From Desulfuromonadaceae bacterium UBA2294 (GTDB lineage Bacteria; Desulfobacterota; Desulfuromonadia; Desulfuromonadales; UBA2294): DNA of 15,422 nucleotides. Position numbers and translations under genes: made by a program. Positions 1 through 7,489 of the stretch are shown in pieces; the stretch's first letter is position 1; every line of letters begins with the position of its first letter. The notes under the pieces were generated by a model. It did not search any database. It was not told the DNA's origin and saw nothing but the letters and a program-made list of their open reading frames with translations. Location: contig DDWE01000141.1 in assembly GCA_002345625.1 (NCBI GenBank), positions 1-15,422 on the forward strand, in the 5' to 3' direction.

Positions 1-37
1 TTTGTTTTTGTTTTCTACGAGGAACTGTAATTCGCCA

Positions 38-81
38 GTCTGTATAAAACTGTCAACACAGACAGCCTTCTGTCTGTATAA
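38..81. repeat. Direct repeat GTCTGTATAA (two copies) with a hairpin between
   Basis: The 10-mer GTCTGTATAA occurs at 38-47 and again at 72-81. The second copy is partly inside a perfect 8-bp hairpin, ACAGACAG (58-65) and CTGTCTGT (70-77), with a 4-nt loop. No T-run follows on either strand, so it does not look like a terminator. It could be an operator or the remnant of an element end. The function is unknown. Confidence 0.4.
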
Positions 82-189
82 CTAAGCCAACCAGTTTCAT
101 AAAGAATGCTCTTTAAATTAATAATTGCGGTATTTTATGAAAAAAGAGCAAAATTGTAAACTCGGTTTATGCAGACTGCCTAAATCTGC

Positions 190-230
190 AAAAAGGGACG
201 AACCGCTTTCTTTCAGCAGTACGTCCCTTT
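190..230 (-). terminator. Strong hairpin, likely intrinsic terminator of the leftward block (or REP-like palindrome)
   Basis: AAAGGGACG at 192-200 pairs perfectly with CGTCCCTTT at 222-230. After one mismatch the stem continues for six more pairs (202-207 with 215-220, counting one G-U pair in the minus-strand RNA), leaving a 7-nt loop. Read on the minus strand, the stem ends in five T (190-194), as expected for a Rho-independent terminator. It lies about 260 bases past the hrpB stop codon, which is rather far. A dispersed REP-like palindrome is the main alternative. Confidence 0.55.
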
Positions 231-486
231 GTCAATATTGCAGCTAAAATATTGTCCCGGCATAAGCCCCCTCCGGCTTCAGATTCCCATATACCTACAT
301 AAATAAGACACTCGCAATTTAGCGGAATAACTTCAGACCGTCAAATACCAATGCGTCCCATAAGTTGCTTCATTTCTAATTAATGAATCAAAATGGACAA
401 ACACGACCGAGTCCTACAAACCCTATTAAATGAGAACCGCAGTTTCCCCAGAAAATCTGAAACTCTATATGCCTTGCCCGTAATAT

Positions 487-2952
487 TTATGTCATCCGCT
501 GCTTGGTGCGCTTTGTCGCCAACGCCGCCCAGGGGTCATCCGGCCAGGGGTGTTTCGGATAGCGCCCCTTCATCTCTTTTTTCACCTCAGGATAGACTGT
601 ATCCCAGAACGAGCGCAGATCACGGGTGACAGCAAGTGGACGACCGGCAGGCGACAGCAAGTGGATCAACACCGGTACGGCACCATTAACAACGGTCGGA
701 GTGGTTGCCAGACCAAACAGTTCCTGCAGTTTACAGGCAAGGACCGGGCCATCTGCAGTGGCATAATCAAGGCGGATGTTCGAACCACTCGGCACCGATA
801 ACCGTTCCGGAGTGAGTTGGTTCAACTCCTGCTGCCGTTGCCAGCCGAGCAGATTTTGCAGGGCGGAAAGCAGATCGACCTTGCGCAGAGCGGCAAGACT
901 GGACACCCCGGTCAAATACGGGGCAAGCCAACGCTCCAGTGTTGCCAGCAACGTGCTATCGCTCAGATCGGGCCAATCGGGTCGATGCACGGCAATCAAC
1001 TGGACCCGCGCCCGTAGCTGCTCTGCAGCCGAACTCCAGAGCAGCACCTCCAGCCCTTTACTCCGGATCACGGTCAATAGCGCCGGAACCAGATCGTCTG
1101 CCGTTGCGGAGACCGGCCGTTCCTGCAGCAACAGAGCTCCAAGTCGGCGCACCTCGCGAGCAATCACCCGTCCAGCGCGTTCATCCCAATCGACTTCGCG
1201 CTGCCAGGCAAGATGAACACCAAACAGTTCCTCCACACAAGCTTTTGTCAGCCGGCTGGCAAGAAGAATCTCCCCTTCCCCCCCGGGCTTCCCTTTCAGC
1301 TCTACCGCCACCAGCCACTCACCACTCTTGACTGCCGAGCGCGGTGACAGACGGCCACCGTGGCCACCACTGAGTAAGTAACGTCCACAACCTGGCTCCC
1401 GTTCGCGTCCAATACGGTCGGGAAAAGCAACCGCGAGCAGACGGCCAATATTTTCCGAATCGACAACCGGTTCGTTCGGGCTGACGGCTAATTTCTGCCG
1501 CCAGTAACGCGCGGCCCGCGCGACTTTCTCGTTACCACGCCGATCAATCCATTCCAGTTGATCGATCAGATCACTGTCACTGGCGCGACTGGAATCAGGC
1601 CGACCGAGCGAAACGCGCTCACCGAGCAAGGCCACAAGATCGGCGCCGAGGCCGGATGCGCCGTCTGCCTGAGCTGCCAGGAGCAATCTGGCCAGACGCG
1701 GATGGGTCGGCAACTGTGCCATGGACTCGCCCAGAGAAGTCATCCGGTCAGTCTCGTCCAGTGCGCCAAGCAGACGCAACAGGGTGCGGGCACCGGCGAG
1801 GTGACCCGTCGGCGGCGGATCGAGCCAGGCGAGTTGATCAGCATCCGTCACCCCCCAGCGGGCCAGATCCAGAGCCAGACCAGTCAGATCGGCACCGACG
1901 ATCTCCGGCGGCGAGAAGGGGAGCAGTGCGCCGTGTGCCCCTTCACTCCAGAGACGATAGCAGACCCCCGGCTGCAGCCGGCCGGCACGGCCAGCGCGTT
2001 GATCGGCACTGGCCCGGGAGATGCGCACAGTATCGAGGCTGCTCATACCACGAGCGGCGTCGAAGCGGGGGCGACGCTCATAGCCGGCATCGATCACGAC
2101 CGTCACACCCTCGATGGTCAGGCTGGTTTCGGCAATATTAGTGGCAAAGACCGCCTTGCGCTTGCGGCCCGGGAGGATCGCCAACTCCTGATCGCGAAAA
2201 GGGAGCTCGCCGTAAAGTGGGCGCAGATCAACCTGTCCGGCAAGATCGGCCAGTTGTTCAATGCAGCGTCGGATTTCAAAAGCACCGGGGAGGAAAACCA
2301 GCAGGTCGCCTGTTGTCTCACTCAATGCACGGCGTACGGTCGCCGGAACATATTCGGACAGTCGACCATGCGGCTCCTGAGCCAGATAATGCACCGCCAC
2401 CGGATAGGCGCGCCCGGCACTGCTGAGCCGCGGGCAATCACCGAGTAATTGTGCCACCGGGGCGGCATCGAGCGTGGCTGACATGACCAGCAGTTTCAAA
2501 TCGGGACGCAGGCCGAGCTGGGCATCGCGACACAGGGCAAGAGCCAGATCCGAGTTGAGATTGCGCTCATGGAATTCATCGAAGATCACCAGGCCGACCC
2601 CGACCAGTTCCGGGTCGCTTTGCAGCCGACGGGTCAGGATGCCTTCGGTCACCACCTCGATCCGGGTTGCTTTCGACACTTTGCGTTCGTAACGAATAGC
2701 GTAACCAACCGTGCCACCGACCGGTTCGCCGCGTAGATCGGCCATATAGCGGGCTGCGTTGGATGCGGCCAGACGGCGTGGTTCAAGCATGATGATCGAT
2801 TGACCCTCCAGCCAGTCGGCATCAAGCAGCGCCAGCGGGACCCGGGTCGTCTTGCCGGCACCGGGCGGCGCTTCAAGAACAACTGCCGGATGCGTGGCAA
2901 GGGTCTGCAACAGTTCCGGGAGGACGAGATCAATGGGCAAGGATTGCAACAT
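487..2952 (-). CDS. hrpB: ATP-dependent DEAH-box helicase HrpB
   Basis: This is an 821-residue protein of the HrpB family, the bacterial DEAH helicases related to HrpA. They are thought to act on RNA or ribonucleoprotein, but the precise role of HrpB is not settled. Visible motifs in order are Walker A APPGAGKTT (residues 28-36), DEFH in the DEAH-box position (125-128), SAT (158-160), the TNIAETSLTI motif (271-280) and QRAGRAGR motif VI (318-325). The C-terminus carries the family's typical YPKHPWPDDPW signature and a basic tail. Length matches the usual 800-850 residues, so it looks complete. The ATG at 2952 is preceded by AAAGG about 8 nt upstream. It is the last gene of the leftward block, 139 bp after the histidine kinase, so it may have its own promoter. 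Identity is clear from motifs and length. Confidence 0.95.
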   Translation of the reverse strand: MLQSLPIDLVLPELLQTLATHPAVVLEAPPGAGKTTRVPLALLDADWLEGQSIIMLEPRRLAASNAARYMADLRGEPVGGTVGYAIRYERKVSKATRIEVVTEGILTRRLQSDPELVGVGLVIFDEFHERNLNSDLALALCRDAQLGLRPDLKLLVMSATLDAAPVAQLLGDCPRLSSAGRAYPVAVHYLAQEPHGRLSEYVPATVRRALSETTGDLLVFLPGAFEIRRCIEQLADLAGQVDLRPLYGELPFRDQELAILPGRKRKAVFATNIAETSLTIEGVTVVIDAGYERRPRFDAARGMSSLDTVRISRASADQRAGRAGRLQPGVCYRLWSEGAHGALLPFSPPEIVGADLTGLALDLARWGVTDADQLAWLDPPPTGHLAGARTLLRLLGALDETDRMTSLGESMAQLPTHPRLARLLLAAQADGASGLGADLVALLGERVSLGRPDSSRASDSDLIDQLEWIDRRGNEKVARAARYWRQKLAVSPNEPVVDSENIGRLLAVAFPDRIGREREPGCGRYLLSGGHGGRLSPRSAVKSGEWLVAVELKGKPGGEGEILLASRLTKACVEELFGVHLAWQREVDWDERAGRVIAREVRRLGALLLQERPVSATADDLVPALLTVIRSKGLEVLLWSSAAEQLRARVQLIAVHRPDWPDLSDSTLLATLERWLAPYLTGVSSLAALRKVDLLSALQNLLGWQRQQELNQLTPERLSVPSGSNIRLDYATADGPVLACKLQELFGLATTPTVVNGAVPVLIHLLSPAGRPLAVTRDLRSFWDTVYPEVKKEMKGRYPKHPWPDDPWAALATKRTKQRMT

Positions 2953-3091
2953 CAGACAGGCCTTTAATTAATCTGCCGATTCATATTTTGAACAAAGGAT
3001 TTTGGATTGTCTCACGAAAGAGTACAGAAGGTGTCAAGAGCGAATAATCTGGCGCACAGCTACAAACAGTTAACGGCAACCGTCAATCCTG

Positions 3092-4798
3092 CTACACCGC
3101 ATCGGCGAGGGGAAAAGTACAATGGATAGTGGTCCCCTTCCCGACCTGACTGTCGATAGCAACCCGACCACCATGCGCTTCGACCAGGTGCCGAACAATG
3201 GTCAGACCTAATCCGGTTCCGGCGATTGCCGTATTCGAGGCATCAGCACGATAAAATTTCTCGAACGCTTGTGCGGCCTGTTCATCGGTCATGCCGATCC
3301 CATCGTCGCGCACGCTGATATCACAGACACCGTTAAGCATCCGCGTCGAGACAACGATTCGACCACCACGAGGAGAGTATTTCATGGCATTGCTGAGCAG
3401 ATTCTCCAGCACCTGCATCACCGCGAAGTGGTCGACAAAAACCCTGATATCGGTCGGGTTCAAATCGAGTTCGAACTGATGGCCGGACGGGCCATGCATG
3501 AACCCGGAGATCGCTTCTTCGCAAATCTCAGCGGCGGAATAGGACTGACAGGTCAAGGCGACCCCTTCACCGGCCTCAATCCGACTGATATCGAGCAGGT
3601 TACTGACGATTTCGGAGAGCTGTTCGGCCTTTGAATGGATCAACGACAGGTACTCAAGACGGGCATCAACGCCGATATCATCGGCCTGAATCAACAGATC
3701 GGAGTAACCGATCACCGAGGCAAGCGGCGTGCGCAACTGGTGCGCGGCCGTTGACAGGAATTCATCCTTGACCCGTTCAACTTCTCGCTCCCGGGTCACA
3801 TCATGCAACAGGGTAATCCGCCCCTGGTCAGCGACGGTGGCACCAGATAGAGCTGAGGTTCTTGCATGGTAAATACGAACATTACCATCAGCCATGACAA
3901 ACTCGAGGTCACGCAACACGTGGGTTTCACCCTGAGCCACAGCTTCCAGGTGCGCCCGCAGTTCAGGGTGAGAGATGACATCAAGAAGTGGAACGCCAAG
4001 GGAATCCCGCAGACAGATACCGAGCAGCTCCTCTGCCGCCTGATTCATCAGGACGATACGACGCTTGTTGTCCGTGGCAACCAGACCATCCGACATGGAC
4101 CGCAGCAGTGTGTCAATTTGCATTTTGGCACGAGAGACTTCTTTGAGCGCTGATTTGAGATCGGTCTGGATACGATTGTGTTCCGTGACATCATTGTACG
4201 CCAGAACGACATGCGTCACGCGGCCGAGTGAATCGTGAATCGGTTGTCCGATCACATCAAAAAAACGACCATTCGCTTCAAAATTAGCGGCCGATTCCGG
4301 TCGCCCGGAAGCCATGACTTTACGATGGACACAGTTTTGAACAGCCTCTTCGGACCGGCAAAGGACATTCTGGCACATGGCGCCAGTCACGCTGCCGCCA
4401 TCATTCAACAGCAATTCGCGCACGCGCTCATTGTAGGAGATAATTTGCATTTTCGGATCGAGCACCAACACGGCGGAGCCGACCGCCTCGAACACGGCCT
4501 TCACTTCCTGATGTGCCAGCTGCAGGCGTTCATTGGTCTCGCGCAGGTTTTCAAGGACCCGCTGAAAAGACTGGGTCACAATACCAATGGGATCGAGTTC
4601 CAGCAACGACCAGTCTTCAAGCTCTTCGGGACGCAGAGATTTGGTCCCCATGGTGTTCAGTAGCTGGTTGGTTTTATTACGGATATAATTAAAAGCGTCC
4701 CGGTTGATCAGGCGCAGTTCAGCATTCTCCGCCGTCAGGCGCGCAAGTTCATCCATAAGATCAGTTGACGGTGAACCGTCCTGACTAGTCGGCTTCAT
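3092..4798 (-). CDS. Soluble PAS-PAS sensor histidine kinase, coupled to the TusA-YeeE genes
   Basis: With the ATG at 4798 this is a 568-residue kinase. An N-terminal coiled-coil-like segment is followed by a PAS domain (about 100-205), a second PAS (about 230-335), and a HisKA-HATPase_c core. Core motifs are AAHQLRTPL with phospho-His 353, the N box around Asn470 (LLSNAMKYS), DDGIGM (498-503) and GTGLGL (527-532). No membrane segment or signal peptide is visible, so it should sense a cytoplasmic or membrane-associated signal. The first PAS carries three cysteines (142, 147, 156), which could bind a metal or respond to redox or sulfur state; that is inference. The start overlaps the end of the TusA-like gene by 14 bp, implying translational coupling. 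An upstream in-frame TTG at 4840 lacks a convincing ribosome site. No response regulator gene lies nearby, so the partner is unknown. Confidence 0.88.
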   Translation of the reverse strand: MKPTSQDGSPSTDLMDELARLTAENAELRLINRDAFNYIRNKTNQLLNTMGTKSLRPEELEDWSLLELDPIGIVTQSFQRVLENLRETNERLQLAHQEVKAVFEAVGSAVLVLDPKMQIISYNERVRELLLNDGGSVTGAMCQNVLCRSEEAVQNCVHRKVMASGRPESAANFEANGRFFDVIGQPIHDSLGRVTHVVLAYNDVTEHNRIQTDLKSALKEVSRAKMQIDTLLRSMSDGLVATDNKRRIVLMNQAAEELLGICLRDSLGVPLLDVISHPELRAHLEAVAQGETHVLRDLEFVMADGNVRIYHARTSALSGATVADQGRITLLHDVTREREVERVKDEFLSTAAHQLRTPLASVIGYSDLLIQADDIGVDARLEYLSLIHSKAEQLSEIVSNLLDISRIEAGEGVALTCQSYSAAEICEEAISGFMHGPSGHQFELDLNPTDIRVFVDHFAVMQVLENLLSNAMKYSPRGGRIVVSTRMLNGVCDISVRDDGIGMTDEQAAQAFEKFYRADASNTAIAGTGLGLTIVRHLVEAHGGRVAIDSQVGKGTTIHCTFPLADAV

Positions 4799-5042
4799 GA
4801 CTGATAACGACCTCGTAATGCCCTTCCGGAAGTTTTTCAACCTGAGCTTTAAAACCCATATTCAAAGCCGCATTGGGGATGGTGACCACGGCATCGCGGC
4901 TGTCAGTCAGCACGCGCACCCTGATCGATCCGCGACGCAAGGATTCTGCATTTTGATTTAGCACTTTCAAGGTCGTCAACAAAGACGATGGACAGACCTG
5001 GCCACGGATATCGAGGACAGTTTCTTCAGGGGCAGTCATCAT
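4785..5042 (-). CDS. TusA/SirA-family sulfur carrier protein
   Basis: A small protein (85 residues from the ATG at 5042, or 84 from the adjacent ATG at 5039) of the TusA/SirA family. These proteins carry sulfur as a persulfide on a conserved Cys. The signature DIRGQVCPSSLL is at residues 11-22, with the acceptor Cys at 17. The usual CPxP motif is CPSS here, so the second Pro is missing, while the acceptor Cys and the RG before it are intact. The open frame extends upstream to 5159, but that part only translates the end of yeeE in another frame, so I chose the ATGATG that overlaps the yeeE stop, with AAGGAG just upstream. Placed directly after a YeeE/YedE transporter, it probably receives sulfur (or possibly selenium) entering through that protein. 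Which of the two it carries cannot be told from sequence alone. Confidence 0.88.
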   Translation of the reverse strand: MMTAPEETVLDIRGQVCPSSLLTTLKVLNQNAESLRRGSIRVRVLTDSRDAVVTIPNAALNMGFKAQVEKLPEGHYEVVISHEAD

Positions 5043-6157
5043 TTCATCTCCTTGCCGAGAACAATCCAGGAAACAACCCGGCCGCCGAGCCACGCGCCCG
5101 GCAACAAACCAACGACAAACAGGATACTCTGCAAAGCAAAAATGGGTAAGCCACCCCACAGATGCCAGACATTACAGCCGGGTGTCAACCGTGAACCGAA
5201 GGCCATCAGAAGTCCACCGGCAAAAGCGGCCATCATCTGCGAAAAGGGTACCTGGCCGTGCCAGCTCCATTCACGCAGACGCCAACTGGAGAAAGCAGCA
5301 CCGAGGATAATCCCGCCTATCAAAGGGAACTGCATCAGGGCAACGGCATCGAATGACGGACCGGCACCACCTGAGAGGGTGTCGGCAGCAAACGGCAGGG
5401 ACATCTGTACCGGTTGTGCATTGTAGATCGGTAACGACGCGACGTGTGCCGGAAACCACAACTGTTCAATCCAGGCCATCCATTTCAGGTACGATGTCGT
5501 CACCCCGAACGGAACTCCGGCGACCGCAGCAGATACAGCGAGCAAAACAGCCAGAAGCAACGCAGCGCGCCAGGGTTGCAGGTAGCCAGCCACCAGCGAG
5601 GTGCGCCGAAGTTGGCCACTTTGCTGCCAGCGCCAGAGCAGACTTCCGCCAAATAAAAGGGAGCCCAGCACCCACCACAAAGGTGAAACACCGGTTAATT
5701 GCGGCAAAGTGATCGACCTGGTAAACGTCAATTTGCGGGCCAGAGGCACGACATACTGATGCATTTCAGCATAGAGCCCGCTCCCCAATACCATCCCGAC
5801 CAGGGCGATCAGCGCCAAACGACTGCCGCCGCCGAGTTTATAGAGTATGCCGATGACGCAACCACCGGAAAGGACCATCCCCAGACCAAACAGGATGCCA
5901 CCAATCAGGCTGAACAGCGTTGGCGCACCAAAAAAGGGGAATGGAGAGCGGACCAGACCGATTTGCCGCTCAATCTCAAACAGGACAGCGGCAACAATGA
6001 CCAGCAAAAGCAAAGGGCGGAGCATGAACGTACTGCGAAACAGGAACAGGTCACGAAACGCACCCGCCATACAGAAATCGGAGCGGTGTAAGATGAAACC
6101 GGCGGCAAGACCGACCAGAAGAAGTGCTGTGGCAACAAAAATCACAGAAAGCGTCAT
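5039..6157 (-). CDS. YeeE/YedE-family membrane transporter (thiosulfate/sulfur-compound uptake)
   Basis: A 372-residue polytopic inner-membrane protein of the YeeE/YedE family, with roughly nine or ten hydrophobic segments. Family members import thiosulfate, and some are linked to selenium metabolism. The three conserved Cys motifs are all present: SDFCMAG (Cys29), SGGCVIG (Cys100) and TPGCNVWH (Cys328). In the characterised thiosulfate channel such cysteines relay the substrate through the membrane, so this copy should be functional. GGAGG lies 3 nt before the ATG, and a good sigma70-type promoter lies upstream at 6202-6231. The gene overlaps the TusA-like gene by 4 bp (ATGA), and that gene overlaps the histidine kinase, giving a compact three-gene unit. 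The transported species is inferred from the family. The pairing with a TusA-like carrier supports sulfur import rather than a sodium or amino acid role. Confidence 0.9.
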   Translation of the reverse strand: MTLSVIFVATALLLVGLAAGFILHRSDFCMAGAFRDLFLFRSTFMLRPLLLLVIVAAVLFEIERQIGLVRSPFPFFGAPTLFSLIGGILFGLGMVLSGGCVIGILYKLGGGSRLALIALVGMVLGSGLYAEMHQYVVPLARKLTFTRSITLPQLTGVSPLWWVLGSLLFGGSLLWRWQQSGQLRRTSLVAGYLQPWRAALLLAVLLAVSAAVAGVPFGVTTSYLKWMAWIEQLWFPAHVASLPIYNAQPVQMSLPFAADTLSGGAGPSFDAVALMQFPLIGGIILGAAFSSWRLREWSWHGQVPFSQMMAAFAGGLLMAFGSRLTPGCNVWHLWGGLPIFALQSILFVVGLLPGAWLGGRVVSWIVLGKEMK

Positions 6158-6201
6158 GAGCCTCCGTGCAGCGCAGTTAAATATTTCACGCTACGTCCCG
6201 G

Positions 6202-6231
6202 ATTGTACTGAACATAAGGTGAGAATGTAAA
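6202..6231 (-). promoter_or_regulatory. Sigma70-type promoter for the yeeE-tusA-kinase operon
   Basis: On the minus strand a -35 TTTACA (6226-6231) and a -10 TACAAT (6202-6207) are separated by 18 nt. Each differs from the consensus at one base. Transcription would start near 6195, leaving a leader of about 38 nt before the yeeE ATG. The 109-bp gap after the aminotransferase gene leaves room for it, so the three-gene unit is probably transcribed independently of the genes upstream. Confidence 0.6.
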
Positions 6232-6266
6232 TGAAGAAAACGTAATCTTTTTTTCAGACCGGAAAT

Positions 6267-7427
6267 TCACACAATAAGCAACCGATCAATCACTCCCGGA
6301 ATCTGCTCTTCGTTGATGTTCCCGATGGCCAGACGCAGATAAGGGTCGAGCCCAGGACCAAACGCGGCTCCGGGAAGGCAGATGAGCTGTGCGTCAACCA
6401 AACGTCGTGCCGCCTGACGACTGTCAAGCCCCGGCCACGGATGACGCACCCAGGCAAAGAAACTGCCGCTGGCAGTCAATGAAAAGGGCAAATCGGGATG
6501 ATCGAAGGCAGATTTGAACAGCGCGCTGCGCCGGGCCATCATCGCCGCTTTGCCCGCAACCCATTGGTCAAGCTGCTCGCAGCCGAATTGGATCGCCAGC
6601 TGAGTCAGACGGGGTTGACAGACGGCCATGCTGTCCTGAATCTTCAACGCTTGACGGATCAAATGCTCACCGGCGATCAACGCTCCGGCTCTGAATCCAG
6701 TCAAAGCAAAGGTCTTACCAAAAGATGCGATATGAACAAAGGTGTCACGCCACTGCGGGTCAGAGAAGAGTGTATGCGGCGCGCCATCAACAAAGGCGTT
6801 ATAGGTCTCATCAAGAATCAGGGCAAGGTTGTGCTGCCGGGCCAGTTCAAACAGTTCACGGATCATAGCCGGTGGCAACACAGCCCCGGTGGGGTTACTG
6901 GGAGTCACCAACAACAAGGCCCGTGTTCGTGGCGTGATCAGCCGCGCCAGCTCGGCCGGGTCGGGTAAGCCATGCCGTTCGGGGACAAAAGGGGCAAAAA
7001 CCGGATTGACCCCAAACGCGGCCAAAGCCATGGGATGATCAAAGTAAGCCGGTGCCTGGACGATGACTTCATCCCCGGCCCGACACAGGGAGGACATGGC
7101 TAACCAGAACGCCTGACTGGCACCAATGGTCAGGATCATCTCATCGGCATCAGGTGCAGCTCCGTAACGTCGGTCATACCAGGCGCTGACCGCCCGCCGT
7201 ACAGCCGGGAGCCCTTCATCAGGTGTATAACGGGCAATATCCGCTGACTGCAACACCTTTCCGAGCTCCCCCACCAGTTCCGGCGCCGGGGCATAATCGG
7301 GAACCGCCTGGCATAAATCGATCAACGGCTTTCGTGGATCAGCCGGTGCCGCCGCCAGCCAGCCCTTAACCTCGGTAATCGGCGGCGGCTGGATATCGGT
7401 AATGTGAGAGGATAATTGAAACGGCAT
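6267..7427 (-). CDS. PLP-dependent class I/II aminotransferase
   Basis: A 386-residue fold-type I aminotransferase. Visible features are the SNPTG motif with Asn178, the DETY motif with Asp206 that pairs with the pyridine nitrogen of PLP, the SFGKTFALTGFRAG segment with Schiff-base Lys238, and Arg246 for PLP phosphate. Length is typical (380-400). The N-terminal PPITEVKGWL stretch is a common feature of one broad class I/II subgroup, but sequence alone does not reveal the amino acid substrate. The gene follows the M20 peptidase gene by 62 bp on the same strand, so a peptide or amino acid degradation role is plausible. The gap is AT-rich and could hold a promoter, though none is convincing. 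The start has only a weak AGG about 9 nt upstream. The product is soluble and cytoplasmic. Confidence 0.9.
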   Translation of the reverse strand: MPFQLSSHITDIQPPPITEVKGWLAAAPADPRKPLIDLCQAVPDYAPAPELVGELGKVLQSADIARYTPDEGLPAVRRAVSAWYDRRYGAAPDADEMILTIGASQAFWLAMSSLCRAGDEVIVQAPAYFDHPMALAAFGVNPVFAPFVPERHGLPDPAELARLITPRTRALLLVTPSNPTGAVLPPAMIRELFELARQHNLALILDETYNAFVDGAPHTLFSDPQWRDTFVHIASFGKTFALTGFRAGALIAGEHLIRQALKIQDSMAVCQPRLTQLAIQFGCEQLDQWVAGKAAMMARRSALFKSAFDHPDLPFSLTASGSFFAWVRHPWPGLDSRQAARRLVDAQLICLPGAAFGPGLDPYLRLAIGNINEEQIPGVIDRLLIV

Positions 7428-7489
7428 GGCTCACAACCTATACTTATAGTGTAATTTTAAATAATTATGCTTTCTTATATGCTTTATGA

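Larger units (their letters stand above)
1..486. other. AT-rich gene-free stretch with several hairpins
   Basis: No open reading frame in this stretch resembles a real protein. The only candidate, starting at 393, runs into the 3' end of the helicase gene on the other strand and looks like nothing known. The DNA is visibly richer in A and T than the flanking genes. It contains a perfect 8-bp hairpin at 58-77, a long imperfect hairpin at 192-230, a 7-bp inverted repeat at 233-239/248-254 and a 5-bp one at 264-268/275-279. I read it as an intergenic or decayed region that includes the transcription end of the leftward block. A small RNA cannot be excluded. Confidence 0.6.

Noticed and set aside
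50..65. A CTGT-N8-ACAG match resembling an E. coli LexA box
   Set aside because: The match is only the eight outer bases, it has no gene start downstream, and LexA sites in Geobacter-type bacteria differ from the E. coli form.
393..629. A 78-codon open frame on the plus strand at the left
   Set aside because: More than half lies antisense to the conserved C-terminus of hrpB. It has no recognisable domain and no good ribosome site.
1558..2448. A 296-codon plus-strand frame opposite hrpB
   Set aside because: It lies antisense to the helicase motor domain, with no recognisable motif or ribosome site.
3006..3037. A perfect TTGACA (minus strand, 3032-3037) upstream of hrpB with GACAAT (3006-3011)
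   Set aside because: The spacer is 20 nt, too long for a normal sigma70 promoter, and no better -10 is seen at 16-18 nt.
3070..3086. A 7-bp hairpin just after the histidine kinase stop codon
   Set aside because: The stem is short, has a wobble pair and a 3-nt loop, and no T-run follows, so I do not call it a terminator.
4799..4840. An upstream TTG start for the histidine kinase
   Set aside because: It would add 14 residues that lie wholly within the TusA-like gene, and the AGG before it is too close. The ATG at 4798 is more likely.
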